Made by a program: the position numbers and the translations under genes
Shown: positions 1 to 9,630 of the stretch, piece after piece
How the letters are laid out: every line of letters starts with the position of its first letter
How positions within the stretch are numbered: position 1 is the stretch's first letter
Notes under the pieces: model-generated
What the model was told of the DNA's origin: nothing
The model's input: the letters and a program-made list of their open reading frames with translations, nothing else
The model's database searches: none
From: Chara braunii
Taxonomy: Eukaryota; Streptophyta; Charophyceae; Charales; Characeae
NCBI GenBank assembly: GCA_003427395.1
Contig: BFEA01000165.1
Coordinates: 914,108 to 958,148 of the forward strand
Length of the DNA: 44,041 bases
Direction: 5' to 3'

Positions 1-217
1 ACAGTGCCGACTCCCGTTATCCCGCACGGTGTCGATGTCGTCCTGCGTCGACGACGTAAGGTTCAAAAAAAGTATTAGTCTCTCAGTCATAGCGCTGGTC
101 TAAATAAACTTTGGCAACATCTATCACATTAAGTCTTCCAATTAAATGAAAAGGTCAGACAGCGTCCGACGTTGAAAAACACGGGCAGATACCCTTGTCA
201 GGGTTTCTGCCCCGACA
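1..217 (-). repeat. Terminal fragment of the 3' LTR of the Ty3/gypsy element
   Basis: Bases 1-73 are identical to 13859-13931. Bases 77-217 match 14042-14191 with about nine substitutions and one 9-base length difference. The block ends in CGACA, the inverted form of the TGTCG that opens the LTR at 7817. Read on the minus strand, an LTR therefore starts at 217 with TGTCGGGGCAGA and runs leftwards out of the window. The integrase of the minus-strand element lies to the right, as expected for a 3' LTR. An imperfect hairpin (GGCAGATACCCT, loop TGTC, one mismatch) occupies 184-211. The left part and the target-site duplication lie outside the window. Confidence 0.7.
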
Positions 218-433
218 GCATTCCCGGGCCCCATTGAACGACTTCCACGTCGTTCACGTGGTCGGTACTCTCAATATAAAATTTTATAGATACTTCTCTT
301 AGTACCTTTTAATCTTAATAAAACCACAGATACTTTAACAAGCGGATATCCGACAAAACGGACTCTTTACTATTAAACGAGTTATGCCCTCGAAGCCAAA
401 ATTCACAATCATTCTGCACTCATCGGATCGGTA

Positions 434-506
434 CCAGATTCAGCCCCTGGAAGCCCAAAATTCAAAACTCAGGCCCAGATTCAGCCCCTGGAAGCCCAAA
501 TTCAAA
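434..506. repeat. Two-copy direct repeat, 41-bp spacing
   Basis: The unit starting CCAGATTCAGCCCCTGG begins at 434 and again at 475, followed both times by AAGCCCAAA and TTCAAA. It lies in the 3' noncoding region of the element. No function can be assigned. Confidence 0.8.
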
Positions 507-584
507 GAACTTTATTCTAATGGTTCTGGCTAACAAAATCCATTCGGTTGGAAATCATTATTTCAATCATCTGGGCAAGCAACC

Positions 585-654
585 ATTACTGCCGGGAATT
601 TAACCCGGGTCTTTCATGTCCATGGGGATGCATCCACAACACTTCAACACACTC
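585..654 (-). pseudogene. tRNA-Asp-like sequence, distal copy
   Basis: On the minus strand a T-arm of 5 bp (CCGGG/CCCGG at 592-608, 7-base loop) is preceded by GACCCGGGTT and followed by CCCGGCA, the same context as in plant tRNA-Asp. Upstream, a GTGTTGTGG-like stretch sits where the A box is expected. It lies end to end with a better-preserved copy at 655-726. The acceptor stem is not recognisable, so this is a tRNA-derived relic and not a functional tRNA gene. Confidence 0.5.
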
Positions 655-726
655 ACGTGTTGCCAGGAGTTTAACCTGGACCTCCCACGTAACACAAGGA
701 TACTCGTACTATACTACAGTCATGGT
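655..726 (-). pseudogene. tRNA-Asp-like sequence, proximal copy
   Basis: The minus strand reads TGTAGTATAGTACGAGTAT, close to the D-arm region of plant tRNA-Asp (TGTAGTATAGTGGTAAGTAT). It then has a ten-base GC-rich middle and a perfect 5-bp T-arm (CCAGG/CCTGG at 663-679, 7-base loop), followed by CAAC as in tRNA-Asp. A-box to B-box spacing fits a tRNA. Only the two innermost acceptor pairs are kept, so it is decayed. The same tRNA species primes this element (site at 7797-7814), which makes capture of its own primer a plausible origin. A tRNA-derived SINE is the alternative. Confidence 0.6.
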
Positions 727-1837
727 TGTCGGGGATAATAATAGCAAGGCTCCGGTTTTCCACCGTCCCTTCTGGAAAACCCGTATTAACCTTCAGCTAA
801 TTCCCAGAATGAGCCAGGAATAACCCCTGACAGGTCTCCATAACCCAACCTATGATTATCGTTCAGACATAATCTGAACTAACCATCCAATGCAAGAACC
901 CATATCCGAGTTTCATAACCCATCCGATTGTGCAATTTTACAAATACCTAGGATTATTATGTCTTAGTATCCCCGAATTCTATGTGACTGCGTCGAGGAG
1001 TGGTGTAATCCTCCACAAAGGATAACATCTCGACATCAAGCCCCGCTTTAGATTCGAGCCTCACCACATTCCCTCCGATTCCAGTATCGCAACTCTGTTA
1101 ATGCCACGTCTACAGGGCGAGATAACCCCATCCATATAGTCCAAGTTGGTCAGACGAGGATCATAAGGACGCGACGACCCTGCATATCACAAGGATAGAC
1201 GACCAACCCCACCCCTGTGATAAGCAGCAATCGCTCCCCACTACAGGCGAGGTCTCAACATGATTACGACATCATCCTCTTTTTCGGTGATAGTGTAGCC
1301 ATCGCCATTTTTCAAGAAAAATGACATCATCTCGTTGTGGACCAGGAACCAAGTTCCAGCACGAGCCTCACTATCACCTACAAGGCTCACATCTTTCATG
1401 AATATCAAGACACAATAAAGACTATGTATTACATATAAACTTATTATATTTATTAAACCATGTGCCTACGGAACGAATACTTATCGTTCAGGAAGCCACA
1501 TGTTACACACAAAGTCATAACTTTGCACAAATAATTCACACCCATCCTTCACAAACAAAACACATTCAACATAAGAAATAAAGGAGATGCATACTCAGGC
1601 AATCATTCTTACAAGGTTTGAAAAAAATCATTATGCACATCAATTATCTTGCTAAAAAACGAAGAATAATGACAAAAATGACGTCAACAAGTAATTCATT
1701 ACAAGTCCATATGTGTCTATCCATTACATGGAAAATATATCTTACAGATACTTAATCATGAAATCAAGTTAGCCAGAGGTATCAATGTCTGTTGAGAAAA
1801 GTAAGGCATTATTTATAGTCCCTATGGACAAACTTCT

Positions 1838-2797
1838 TCAAGCGTGAGCCTGAAACCCAATCTCGCCCACGTGCTCCATCCATTTCCTCAATCTCGTATG
1901 TGTAGCATGTCGTCCAAACCATAACGTAACAGGAGCATACCCAGTATTCCGTTTTACGGTTATGTTTTCAACAAATATGGCTGCCCTAAGATAAATGGGT
2001 CATCTTAACGGCTTGCCTGCACACCATTTTGCTAGCAAATTAGTCAAGGTGGCGTGACCACGTTCGACCGGAGCATTGGCCTGGGGGTGCGCTCTAGTAG
2101 TATAACTATAGTTCACTCCCAGTCTTTTCATGAGAGCCTGAACCTCTTCTGCCCGAAATTCACCGCCTCGATCCATCACAAATTCCCGAACAAATGGATA
2201 CTGAAGGTAAAACTCTTCGATACATTCTGCCAAGATCTTTCCGGTTCGTTCACGGATTGCATGCCCATCAACAAACCCGGTAAGATTATCTCTCACGTCA
2301 AAAATGTATCTGTACCCATTAAGCCCGGGTGGCATAACGACCAGGTCGAGGTGCACAACCGCCCCTGGCTCAACCACATATCGTGGATTAAGTGGCTCAG
2401 CATAACGGAGATTTGAACGTTTCTGACAAGGAGTGCAAGAGCTGCAGAACTCCGCCACCATCTTACCCATACCATCCCAAAAATAGAGATGTTGGATCTT
2501 TCTTAATGTCACTCGTGCGGATCGATGTCCNCCTGCCACTCCATCATGTAGAGCCGCAATCACCTCCAATTGCCTGGAAACCCCACATACCACTCTCTTA
2601 GGCATTCCATCGTCAGACTTTTTGAAAAGATGCCCTTGTCGAATGATAAAGTCCTTTGCCTTTTCTCTTATTTCTGGCTCTATCTCTGCCTCGTTCAGAT
2701 CCCCATTCAACCAAAGCCCAATCTTCTTATAGATCCCATCATATTCCTCCTCACTAAAGGCTTCTTTGATCTCATTGCCTTCCCCTTTTTCCAACAT
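1838..2797 (-). pseudogene. Ty3/gypsy integrase, interrupted
   Basis: Integrase inserts retrotransposon cDNA into the genome. The reading frame begins near 2797. It contains an HHCC zinc-binding region (H-X6-H in LHDGVAxGH, then CSSCTPCQKR) and the catalytic triad: D in HLDLVVMP, D in VMDRGGEF, and E in APVERGH exactly 35 residues later (D-X35-E). An N at 2531 hides one residue of the zinc region. A TGA at 2000-2002 interrupts the protein after CAGKPLR. The same frame then continues with typical family sequence (ENITVKRNTGYAP, TLWFGR) to a stop at 1838-1840, so the true C-terminus lies beyond the stop. No chromodomain is visible. The frame differs from that of RNase H upstream, so at least one frameshift separates them. 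Confidence 0.9.
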
Positions 2798-3003
2798 TAG
2801 CTTACCGTGATCTTCCTATATCAACGAATTAACGAGAAATACCATTCCTCCAGAAATCATGAGGACTTCGTCGCCTTGCTCATGTCCCCCTTCAATCGTA
2901 AGGGGTTCTTCCGAAAGTTGTACTGGGTCAGACAATGCCAACCTTATCATTTGTTCCGCGAATCGTTCGCCCTAGCGATCCTCCTCAATAAAGGGCTCTA
3001 TCA

Positions 3004-4653
3004 TCACAAGTTCTCAATGCTTCTGATAACAACTCGGAGAACTCCAGATAGACTTCCCAGGTCGGGACGATCCACAGGAACCGAGTCTTCTGCCTGATCT
3101 TTCGAGGAGTCCCACTCGATCCGACTCAGTCCATCCGCTCGATTTTGTGCTCCTGCAATGCGCTCGATCTCGAAATCGAACATCCAGATGTAGATCAACC
3201 ATCGAGTGATAGTTGGATCCGAGGGGGAATAATTCTTCAGTGACTGCGCCAAGGCGGTCGGATCAACCCGCAGGACGAACCATCTTCCAAACACGTAATT
3301 TTGGAAGATCCTGAAACAATGAAGCACTGCAATGGTTTCCCTCTTAAATTGGGAATATTTCCTTTCCGCCTCATTCAGCGTTCGACTCTCAAATCTCAAT
3401 AACCTTTATCGCCCTTCTCCATCCTTTTGGATGAGGACACCACCCAATGCTGTGGGGCCTGCATCCGTTTCAACCACAAAGGGCCGATTCGGGTCATTGT
3501 CAAAGCACGGAACCCCCTGGATCAATCCTCCTTCTCGGAATCGTGCCTTGATATCGTCAACTCCCGCCTGCTGCTTTGGACCCCATTCCCATTCTTGATT
3601 TTTACGCACCAACTTCCGTAGATGCTCCACCCTTGCTGCAAACTTGTGAATGAAGATGCGCCAGAATCCGCAAGTCCCCAAGAAACTGCGCACATCAGTG
3701 ATGGACTTAAGTGGAGTCGGCCATTCCAGAATCTTGTTTGTCTTCTTGCAATCTGGCCGACGGCCCTTCTCATCGCACAAGAAGCCCAAGATAGTTGCCT
3801 CACGAATACAATGTCGAGATTTGACACCGCTGACGGTGAGGTTGTACTCCTTCAGCTTGGATAGGACCTTCTCCACGTTACGAACATGCTCCCAAACAAA
3901 CTTTCGAACACCTGGCAGCACCTCCGTCTCGTCCTTGACACGTGGCCCAGGTATGGCCAGATCATCGATATAAGGTAAGGTCACGTCCGGACAAAGCGGC
4001 TGCATGACTCTCATCATATATCTCTGAACGATTGCTACGGCGTTTGTCCATCCTTGAGGCGCCTCGCACATATGAATCAATCCCCTCGGCGTATGCATGA
4101 CCGTCATCGACCTGTCTGCCGTATAGAGAGATAATTTATCATATCCTGAGTACAAGTCAATGAGAGTGATGATAGGTCTGTCTGCGCACGACTCAGACAG
4201 CTGATCAGCATGTGGAAGTCCTCCGGCATCACGAACCGTCACTGAGTTCAGCTGCTGCAAGTTTTGCACCCATCGTAATACGTCACTTGGCTTGATGAAA
4301 CAAAACCAAGGGGACGCATATGGTCCATATGAGTAATCCGCGACCTTTGTCCGAATTTTACCGTCCAGATATTCGACAACTCTACGATGATCATCCGGAT
4401 TCGGATAACGCGGACCTCATATGTTCCACTGCTCGTTAGGTACCGTATGAAACCTAATCATTGGAATCATGTCAACGTCAAGCCTCCCTCGCTCATCATC
4501 ATCAAAGGCATAAGCCAAGTGGGTTTTCTTCATGACGCTGACAAGGAAGTTCACCTCCCTCTCAGTAAGAAACCCTTCCTCTCCAATGATCATATCTTTA
4601 ACCCTCTCCTCCGTCAATCGACACGGCGCCTTCGCACTTCTTTCGTTTCTCAT
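3004..4653 (-). pseudogene. Ty3/gypsy reverse transcriptase and RNase H, interrupted
   Basis: This frame encodes the polymerase that copies element RNA into DNA plus the RNase H that removes the RNA strand. RT landmarks in order are ITLIDLYSGYDKLSL, TPRGLIHMCEAPQGWTNAV and the catalytic YIDDLAIPG, so the active-site aspartates are kept. RNase H landmarks are VVETDAG, AERKYSQFKRE, VLRVDPTAL and NRADGLSR, carrying the expected acidic residues. One frame runs the whole length but has an in-frame TGA at 4414-4416 (after EQWNI) and a stop at 3406-3408, between ETDAG and the rest of RNase H. The copy is therefore dead although its catalytic residues persist. The protease-linker upstream and the integrase downstream are in other frames. 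Confidence 0.92.
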
Positions 4654-4733
4654 CCTGATTCATTCTCTCTCTTCTTTATAATACACTTCTTCTTCTCGTG
4701 TGATCAAGACGGACATTGGCCGAGCTTTCTCGC

Positions 4734-6113
4734 CTACTCTCTTGTACTTACATTTTGCTCCAACTCAAAGTCGTCCGCCTCTAAAAAAAGCCCTTGCTTG
4801 GCTGCTGGCTCCGTCAATACATCACCTTCCGAAGACCTGTCGGGCCGATAAGTAAGATACATTTTATCAGTCCCACCTTCTCCTGCCACAATCTCTGTCA
4901 GCGTTTGGACCAACTTGGGGTCCACGGACGAGTCTGTCGCAACGAACTCGATCCCTTGAGAGATGTTGGGCAGAGCAAGAGAAAATTCATGGGGATCGCT
5001 CTCTTCTCCGAGGGATCCCTTCTCTCTCCCGAGTCTTTCGGATTCCGTGAAGGAGTAGGACCCCGGATTGAGTCGGTTCCTTGAATTGGTCGGTCCTGTG
5101 TTCTCACACTTCATCACCTCGTAATAGCTGCATACGGGGTCACACAAGACCACGATCACAGTACCATCATGCTTGTTGAAGATGATGGATTATGATCGAC
5201 ATAGGAAAACTCTGCCCAGTAACACGGCATGCTCAACCCTGGGTAGCACATAGAAATACGAACGGACTTTAACTTTACCAACTTGTATCGTCACGTCACT
5301 CACCGTTCCGCAAAAGGGAGTTATCCCACTTGCACCCACAAAAAATCCAGTATTCGCTCGATTGATGTTGACGCCTGCCCCAAGGGCTTCTCTATCACGT
5401 ATGATGTTCATCTCAGCTCCATCGTCGATGAGCGCCGAGTATTCGCACGGCCCAACTTGCACTTTCAACAACCCAGTTGCTACACAGTGCCAATCCATTT
5501 TTGTCCGAGGAGGAGCCCAACTAATCTCCTGGGGAAAGATATCACTCATCTTAACCGTCATGACCTTTTTCCTTGACAATCGGTGCCTAAACTCTTCTCG
5601 GATTTTGGGTGACGCAGCCATGAACTCCTTGAGCGTGAACAAATCATGCTGACTTTCCAAAATCCGATCCACGATTTGCTCAATATCCAGCCCTTGTTCT
5701 ACTATAATTTTGTAGACTTGCTTCTTCTTTTTCAGCTCTCCTTCCCCAACATCGGCCTTGCCCGTTTCTGGCTCCCTCTCCATGACCCGTTGTTTGGCCT
5801 GCCGCTCATCCTCGGCCCTCAACAATTCGTCCTCCTCGCCATCGTCTTCTTCAATCGGAATTGTCTCGGTTTCCCGAGGCTGACTTGGCCCTTCTTCTGG
5901 TGTTGCCCTTGTCCGTGGCGGCTTCCGAGCCCTCCGAGCCTGTGGGAGACCAGCAGTGGTAGGTCGCTTGAAAGCAGGATGGGACAAGACTGTGGTGACT
6001 ATCAAACGCCCTACCGACGGCGATCCAGGCTGTGATGTGGTAACATCAGTAAGACCTTCTGACCGTCTCTGTCCCATCCACCAAACAGAAAAACTTGGGG
6101 AAGCCCGGGCCAC
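4734..6113 (-). pseudogene. Ty3/gypsy aspartic protease and linker, interrupted
   Basis: The frame from 6113 to 5190 has a proline-rich and charged N-terminal part (EEDDGEEDELLRAEDE), then a protease-like core with CEYSALIDDGAEMNII and, near the end, VEHAVLLGRVFLC, matching the LLGR-type flap/C-terminal motif. The active-site triplet is DDG and not the usual DTG or DSG. A TAA at 5190-5192 follows FLCRS. The same frame resumes with a linker (KCENTGP, then an acidic region) to 4734, likely the spacer before reverse transcriptase. The first residues (6113 to about 6050) overlap the end of the gag frame, so the gag-to-protease step is a frameshift here. Whether that is mutation or programmed cannot be told from one copy. 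Confidence 0.8.
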
Positions 6114-7585
6114 TCTTCATTCATGTTGGCACATACTTGAACAAAAACTTCCCTGCATCGAGTCATTTTTCTGACCACTGTCTGAGCTCGCTGCAGTATC
6201 CTTTCCTGCTCTTTGTTAAACCCTTCATCTGCGGTCTTGGCATCTTCAATTGTCAATGACTCCATTGCCGCTTCCAACTCAATCTGTTCGACTTCTTCCG
6301 GGGAAGCAAGCCAAAACGTTGCTGGAAGATCTCGCCCAATACGTCGAAAAACTTCCTTTCTCATTCCTCCTTCCACATTGGGATCGATAAGGTTCCCTTC
6401 GAAGTCGTAGACCTCGCCTCAGTTATTCGTATATATAACCTTATCGTTTTCATCTTTGGTAACGGTCTGACAAAACCATATCCCATGCCCATCTTGTCCG
6501 CAGTACTTGCAAAACCAATTCTGCCAATTGCCTCGGCCGCCCCCATTTCCTCGACCTCCCCCAATGCCTTGTCCTCTACCTCGACCTCGGCCTCCTACCT
6601 GAGGTTGGGGTTGCTGAGGAGGGGCCTACGCCGCCTGTTCCTGGTTGCTTCCTTGTCCACCTCCTCCATTATTCTTCCGCTGCTTTTTACTAGTGCCTTG
6701 CCCTCCTCGTATCTGATTCAGGGTCTTCCGTTCTGCCTTGGTCAATTTTCGAGGGGGCTCCACTTCCTCCTCGTTTTCCTCTTCACTGCTGCTACTACTC
6801 ACTTCCTCCACAACGGGTGCTTTCCCCTTCCTTTTTCCCTCTTTCGTCTGGACCATCATCACTTGTAGCTTTAACCTTTCCTCCTTCATGTCAACCATCA
6901 TGTTCCGCATATCAGTCAGGGTTTTGTAAACGGCCTGATCCTTGTCCGTGCTTACCCCTTCCTTCTCGCGGTCCTCCTTTTGCTGCTTTAGGAGACGGTA
7001 AAGCATCTGGTCGAAGCTTCCAGCCAACAGATTTTCCTTGATCTTTGGCCAGTCGTATCGCCCAGTCATATCCTTCATCAATTCCCGCCGCTCAACTTAT
7101 GAAAAGTTTTCGAGGAAGATGAGGCACCGATCCTTATCAGGAAGATCAGGCACTAAGCGCGCGACTCGTTCAAATTCCGTGAGAAACTGCTTGGCCTTAC
7201 CAAACTTCTGACGACTAACTTTCGTAAAGTCCGCTAGGTCGAGCAGTTGATCCCCCAGTTGGTACTTGTTCAATAACTTGGCTTTGAAGTCCGGCCAATC
7301 GCGTGAGGTTTGCACCAACTCCGACACTTCTTCTTTGTACTCGACCATACAATATCGCTTCACCATTTGAAGCATCTTTTCACTCGTCCATTCACAACAG
7401 CTGCCCAATTGCTCAAACTTGTCCACCCATGCTGAGGCATTGGTGCCATCGAAGAGGGGAACTTGAACTTTCGGCAGCTGCGCCTTCTGATTATCAGCCT
7501 CTCGAATGACCCGTGCGAGTTCCGGAATGTCATTGCGTCGATCCCCTGCATTACTATTCGCGGGATCAACACTTCCTCCCGTCAT
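6011..7585 (-). pseudogene. Ty3/gypsy gag with CCHC zinc knuckle, interrupted
   Basis: Gag forms the virus-like particle and binds element RNA. The start at 7585 (MTGGSVDPANSNAG) fits the first good ATG after the primer-binding site. A capsid-like region follows (VPLFDGTNASAWVDKFEQL, then a helix-rich stretch to RCLIFLENF). Next come a lysine/glutamate-rich segment with a serine run, a glycine/arginine-rich stretch, and a classic CX2CX4HX4C knuckle at 6470-6511 (CKYCGQDGHGIWFC). Three in-frame stops of three different kinds break the frame: TAA at 7097-7099, TAG at 6626-6628 and TGA at 6419-6421. The frame continues across each with family-like sequence. Downstream it runs to 6011 and overlaps the protease frame. 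Confidence 0.88.
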
Positions 7586-7796
7586 CTTTAGAGAATCAAC
7601 ACGACAAAACCCACACGACTAAGTGTCAATTAGGTTCCAACAATTCACTCCAAACCTTGCCTTCTTTTCTTTTTCCAAACATTGATAACCACTGACTACT
7701 TTCAATCCAAACAAACAACGCACAACAATTAAAATCGCTATAACCATCATTTTTTCCAAGTGTCGTTCCACCAGGGACAAAAGTAATTTGTCGTCA
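7586..7796 (-). other. 5' leader between primer-binding site and gag
   Basis: About 210 bases of A/T-rich minus-strand leader. A 69-codon frame covers it but runs into the LTR and resembles nothing. No conserved structure was recognised. Confidence 0.5.
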
Positions 7797-7814
7797 TCCC
7801 CGGCAACGGCGCCA
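7797..7814 (-). promoter_or_regulatory. Primer-binding site for tRNA-Asp
   Basis: The minus strand reads TGGCGCCGTTGCCGGGGA, the exact complement of the 18 nucleotides at the 3' end of plant tRNA-Asp including CCA. It lies two bases (GG) inside the LTR, whose end reads CTCGACA on the minus strand. This is where reverse transcription of the element starts. It fixes both the inner LTR edge at 7817 and the minus-strand orientation. tRNA-Asp primers are known in some plant Ty3/gypsy groups such as Athila. Confidence 0.93.
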
Positions 7815-7829
7815 CCTGTCGAGCGCATC

Positions 7830-7851
7830 GGCCCCCGCGTGAGCGAGGGCC
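7830..7851 (-). other. U5-end hairpin of LTR A
   Basis: GGCCC and GGGCC pair around 12 bases just inside the LTR edge. The equivalent position in three other LTRs (24499-24515, 31456-31476, 20853-20883) also forms a hairpin, with different stem sequences. Confidence 0.55.
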
Positions 7852-8045
7852 CTCCCGGCTATGTCACGCAAGAGCTAGAACAAAACAAAATCAAGAGACA
7901 ACTTAGGACGATGCAATAATAATCTCGTGAACCGCCGAAACGGACGCAGTTGCATTGTCCCTTCGCCGCTCTGGCTGGGTGCGCCAGCTATACATCCCAC
8001 GATCCCCTACGACAGGATAGGTTTTCGCGGGGCACAACTTACTTT

Positions 8046-8071
8046 CCGTGAGGGGCTGTCACCACCCTCGG
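8046..8071 (-). other. TGGTGACAGC-loop hairpin of LTR A
   Basis: GAGGG pairs with CCCTC (plus one G-T pair) around a 10-base loop, GCTGTCACCA on the plus strand and TGGTGACAGC on the sense strand. The loop is kept in the other LTRs while the stem changes. Confidence 0.65.
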
Positions 8072-8514
8072 GGGCGTATCCCTACCGAGCTACTGACCCA
8101 CGTGCGAAAACTTTTACATGCAATTGCAGAGGTAGCTCAGCCGAGGGCGTTTGCTCACTCGCTGAAGTATAGGTACGCTTGGTTAGCGCCAAGTGGACCC
8201 GAACGTTGTCCGTTTTCGAGGGCGCTGATCTCCTCGGTACGAACGAGCGTCGGTGGACTAGGACGGCCTCGACCAAACGTGAAACCCAACATATAATCTT
8301 AGTCCCTTTATAATCCCCTACTCATAAAATGAAAAAAATCAATACATAAACACCATTTCGACTTGATGAGATGGTCTGCCAAGGTTATCATTTTCTGCCT
8401 ACTTGATCGAAGAGACAATTATACTGTCGTACGAAGACAGAAGATCCGTCGCGCACAACTTTTACAAGTAAATACCGCGGGTACCATGCAGATCAACAAG
8501 TGATCTGACTCCTG

Positions 8515-8597
8515 GTCGATGTTTGAACTCCCGGTTCGACCATATTGTCGTCTACTCGGAGGAGCGACTGACAATTCTGTCGGTCGATTTGTCCTCC
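8515..8597. other. Two adjacent hairpins in the LTR A insert
   Basis: GGTCGA at 8517 pairs with TCGACC near 8536. GGAGGA (8558) pairs with TCCTCC (8592-8597) around a second stem CGACTGACA/TGTCGGTCG with one G-T pair and an ATTC loop. Function unknown. Confidence 0.5.
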
Positions 8598-8722
8598 TAG
8601 GCAACAATTACTCTCTCCGTTCCACGAATGACAAAGTACCCATCCCCGACACCAGATACTTGGCATGGAGATGTTTCATTTTCTGATACTTCGCCCTCGC
8701 CCTTTGCTCAACACCTTCTCAA

Positions 8723-8913
8723 GTGTTCGGTTTTCATTTTGCTCGGCTCATTTTTCAGCGATCGATTACCCCTCAATGCATAAGCATGATAGTGCCATCA
8801 TCGGGGTAATCCAGATANGTGTTCGGTTTTCATTTTGCTCGGCTCATTTTTCAGCGATCGATTACCCCTCAATGCATAAGCATGATAGTGCCATCATCGG
8901 GGTAATCCAGATA
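8723..8913. repeat. Exact 95-bp direct repeat flanking one N
   Basis: Bases 8723-8817 and 8819-8913 are identical and are separated only by an N at 8818. This pattern is what a scaffolder leaves when two overlapping contig ends are joined without merging, so the repeat is probably an assembly artefact and not a real duplication. The 107-codon frame across it (8665-8988) should not be trusted. Confidence 0.85.
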
Positions 8914-9042
8914 CTATCCATCTGGTTGGCCTACCTACGCAAGATTGTTGTTTTTTTTTGTTATTATTACCCTTGTAGAGTCACGTAGATGTGGCCCTAC
9001 AAAAGAACAACTTACCACTGCACCTGACTCNAGAGGGTGCNC

Positions 9043-9630
9043 TCAGCCAGGATAAACCTGTNGGNCCTCACGGGCCTCAGCCTCTATCCGGTCGAGTCGC
9101 GTAANCTCCTCGTCATCAAAAGTNAAGGTGGAGACGCNTGCANCCCGCGAGACTCGAACCTTCCGNGTATCATAGAGAGAAGNCATCCGTGAGGCGAGCT
9201 TCCAGACTATGGCGCGGAACGGCTGACGCATCCGAAACAGGTGTGTGGTCGTGGTGTNCTTAATCCGGACGACGCCGTAGCGCTCCCCGGATAGGNTAAT
9301 TTTGACGCTCACAATGACCCGAGAGAGGCATTGGAGGTTGCTCGCGCGATGGAAGTACAAGGTACATCCATGAACTTCCTCCGGAAGTCGGGCCACATTG
9401 GCNCGAACATCCANGCGCGAGTTAGGAAAGAATCCGTGTCCANNGNTGAGCAGGCCGATAAAACNAATCCAGCGTGTGGNCGCTCCATCCCGAACCANTA
9501 ATAATCGCTCCGCTCGCCGGATCAGCTCCTCGTCCGTAGTGTCGCGAATCAGTAGATATCTGGCCTGAGTGAGGTCTCGCCGTCCGCTAGGCATCTGCAC
9601 ACCGAAGAAGCCACCTGTTAGAANAGACAC
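9043..9630 (-). CDS. Unrecognised frame in the N-rich LTR insert, downstream
   Basis: A 195-codon minus-strand frame starting at the ATG that overlaps the end of the frame upstream by 13 bases. It stays open despite many single-base Ns. The sequence looks protein-like (DTTDEELIRRAERLL, VARLPEEVHG, FDDEE) but no family or motif is recognised. It lies in the roughly 1.9-kb stretch that LTR A has and the inverted LTR lacks. It may be the second half of one protein split by a base-calling error at the junction. The start, the integrity and even the reality of the gene are uncertain. Confidence 0.35.
   Translation of the reverse strand: MSXLTGGFFGVQMPSGRRDLTQARYLLIRDTTDEELIRRAERLLXVRDGAXTRWIXFIGLLXXGHGFFPNSRXDVXANVARLPEEVHGCTLYFHRASNLQCLSRVIVSVKIXLSGERYGVVRIKXTTTTHLFRMRQPFRAIVWKLASRMXSLYDXRKVRVSRXAXVSTXTFDDEEXTRLDRIEAEAREXXQVYPG

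Larger units (their letters stand above)
218..1837 (-). other. 3' noncoding region of the Ty3/gypsy element
   Basis: This stretch lies between the integrase and the 3' LTR. It has no convincing reading frame; a 91-codon plus-strand frame at 548-823 resembles nothing and overlaps the tRNA-like sequences. A guanine-rich minus-strand tract beside the LTR (218-235) could be a weak polypurine tract. It also holds a short direct repeat (434-506) and two tRNA-Asp-like sequences (585-726). Bases 960-1400 are homologous to 22540-22940 in the second element: both contain a block reading GTGGACCAGGAAC or TATGGACCAGGAAC followed by a similar flank. This noncoding region is thus shared between elements that differ in coding content. 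Confidence 0.6.

Noticed and set aside
548-823. 91-codon plus-strand frame
   Set aside because: It overlaps the tRNA-Asp-like pair on the other strand and resembles no protein.
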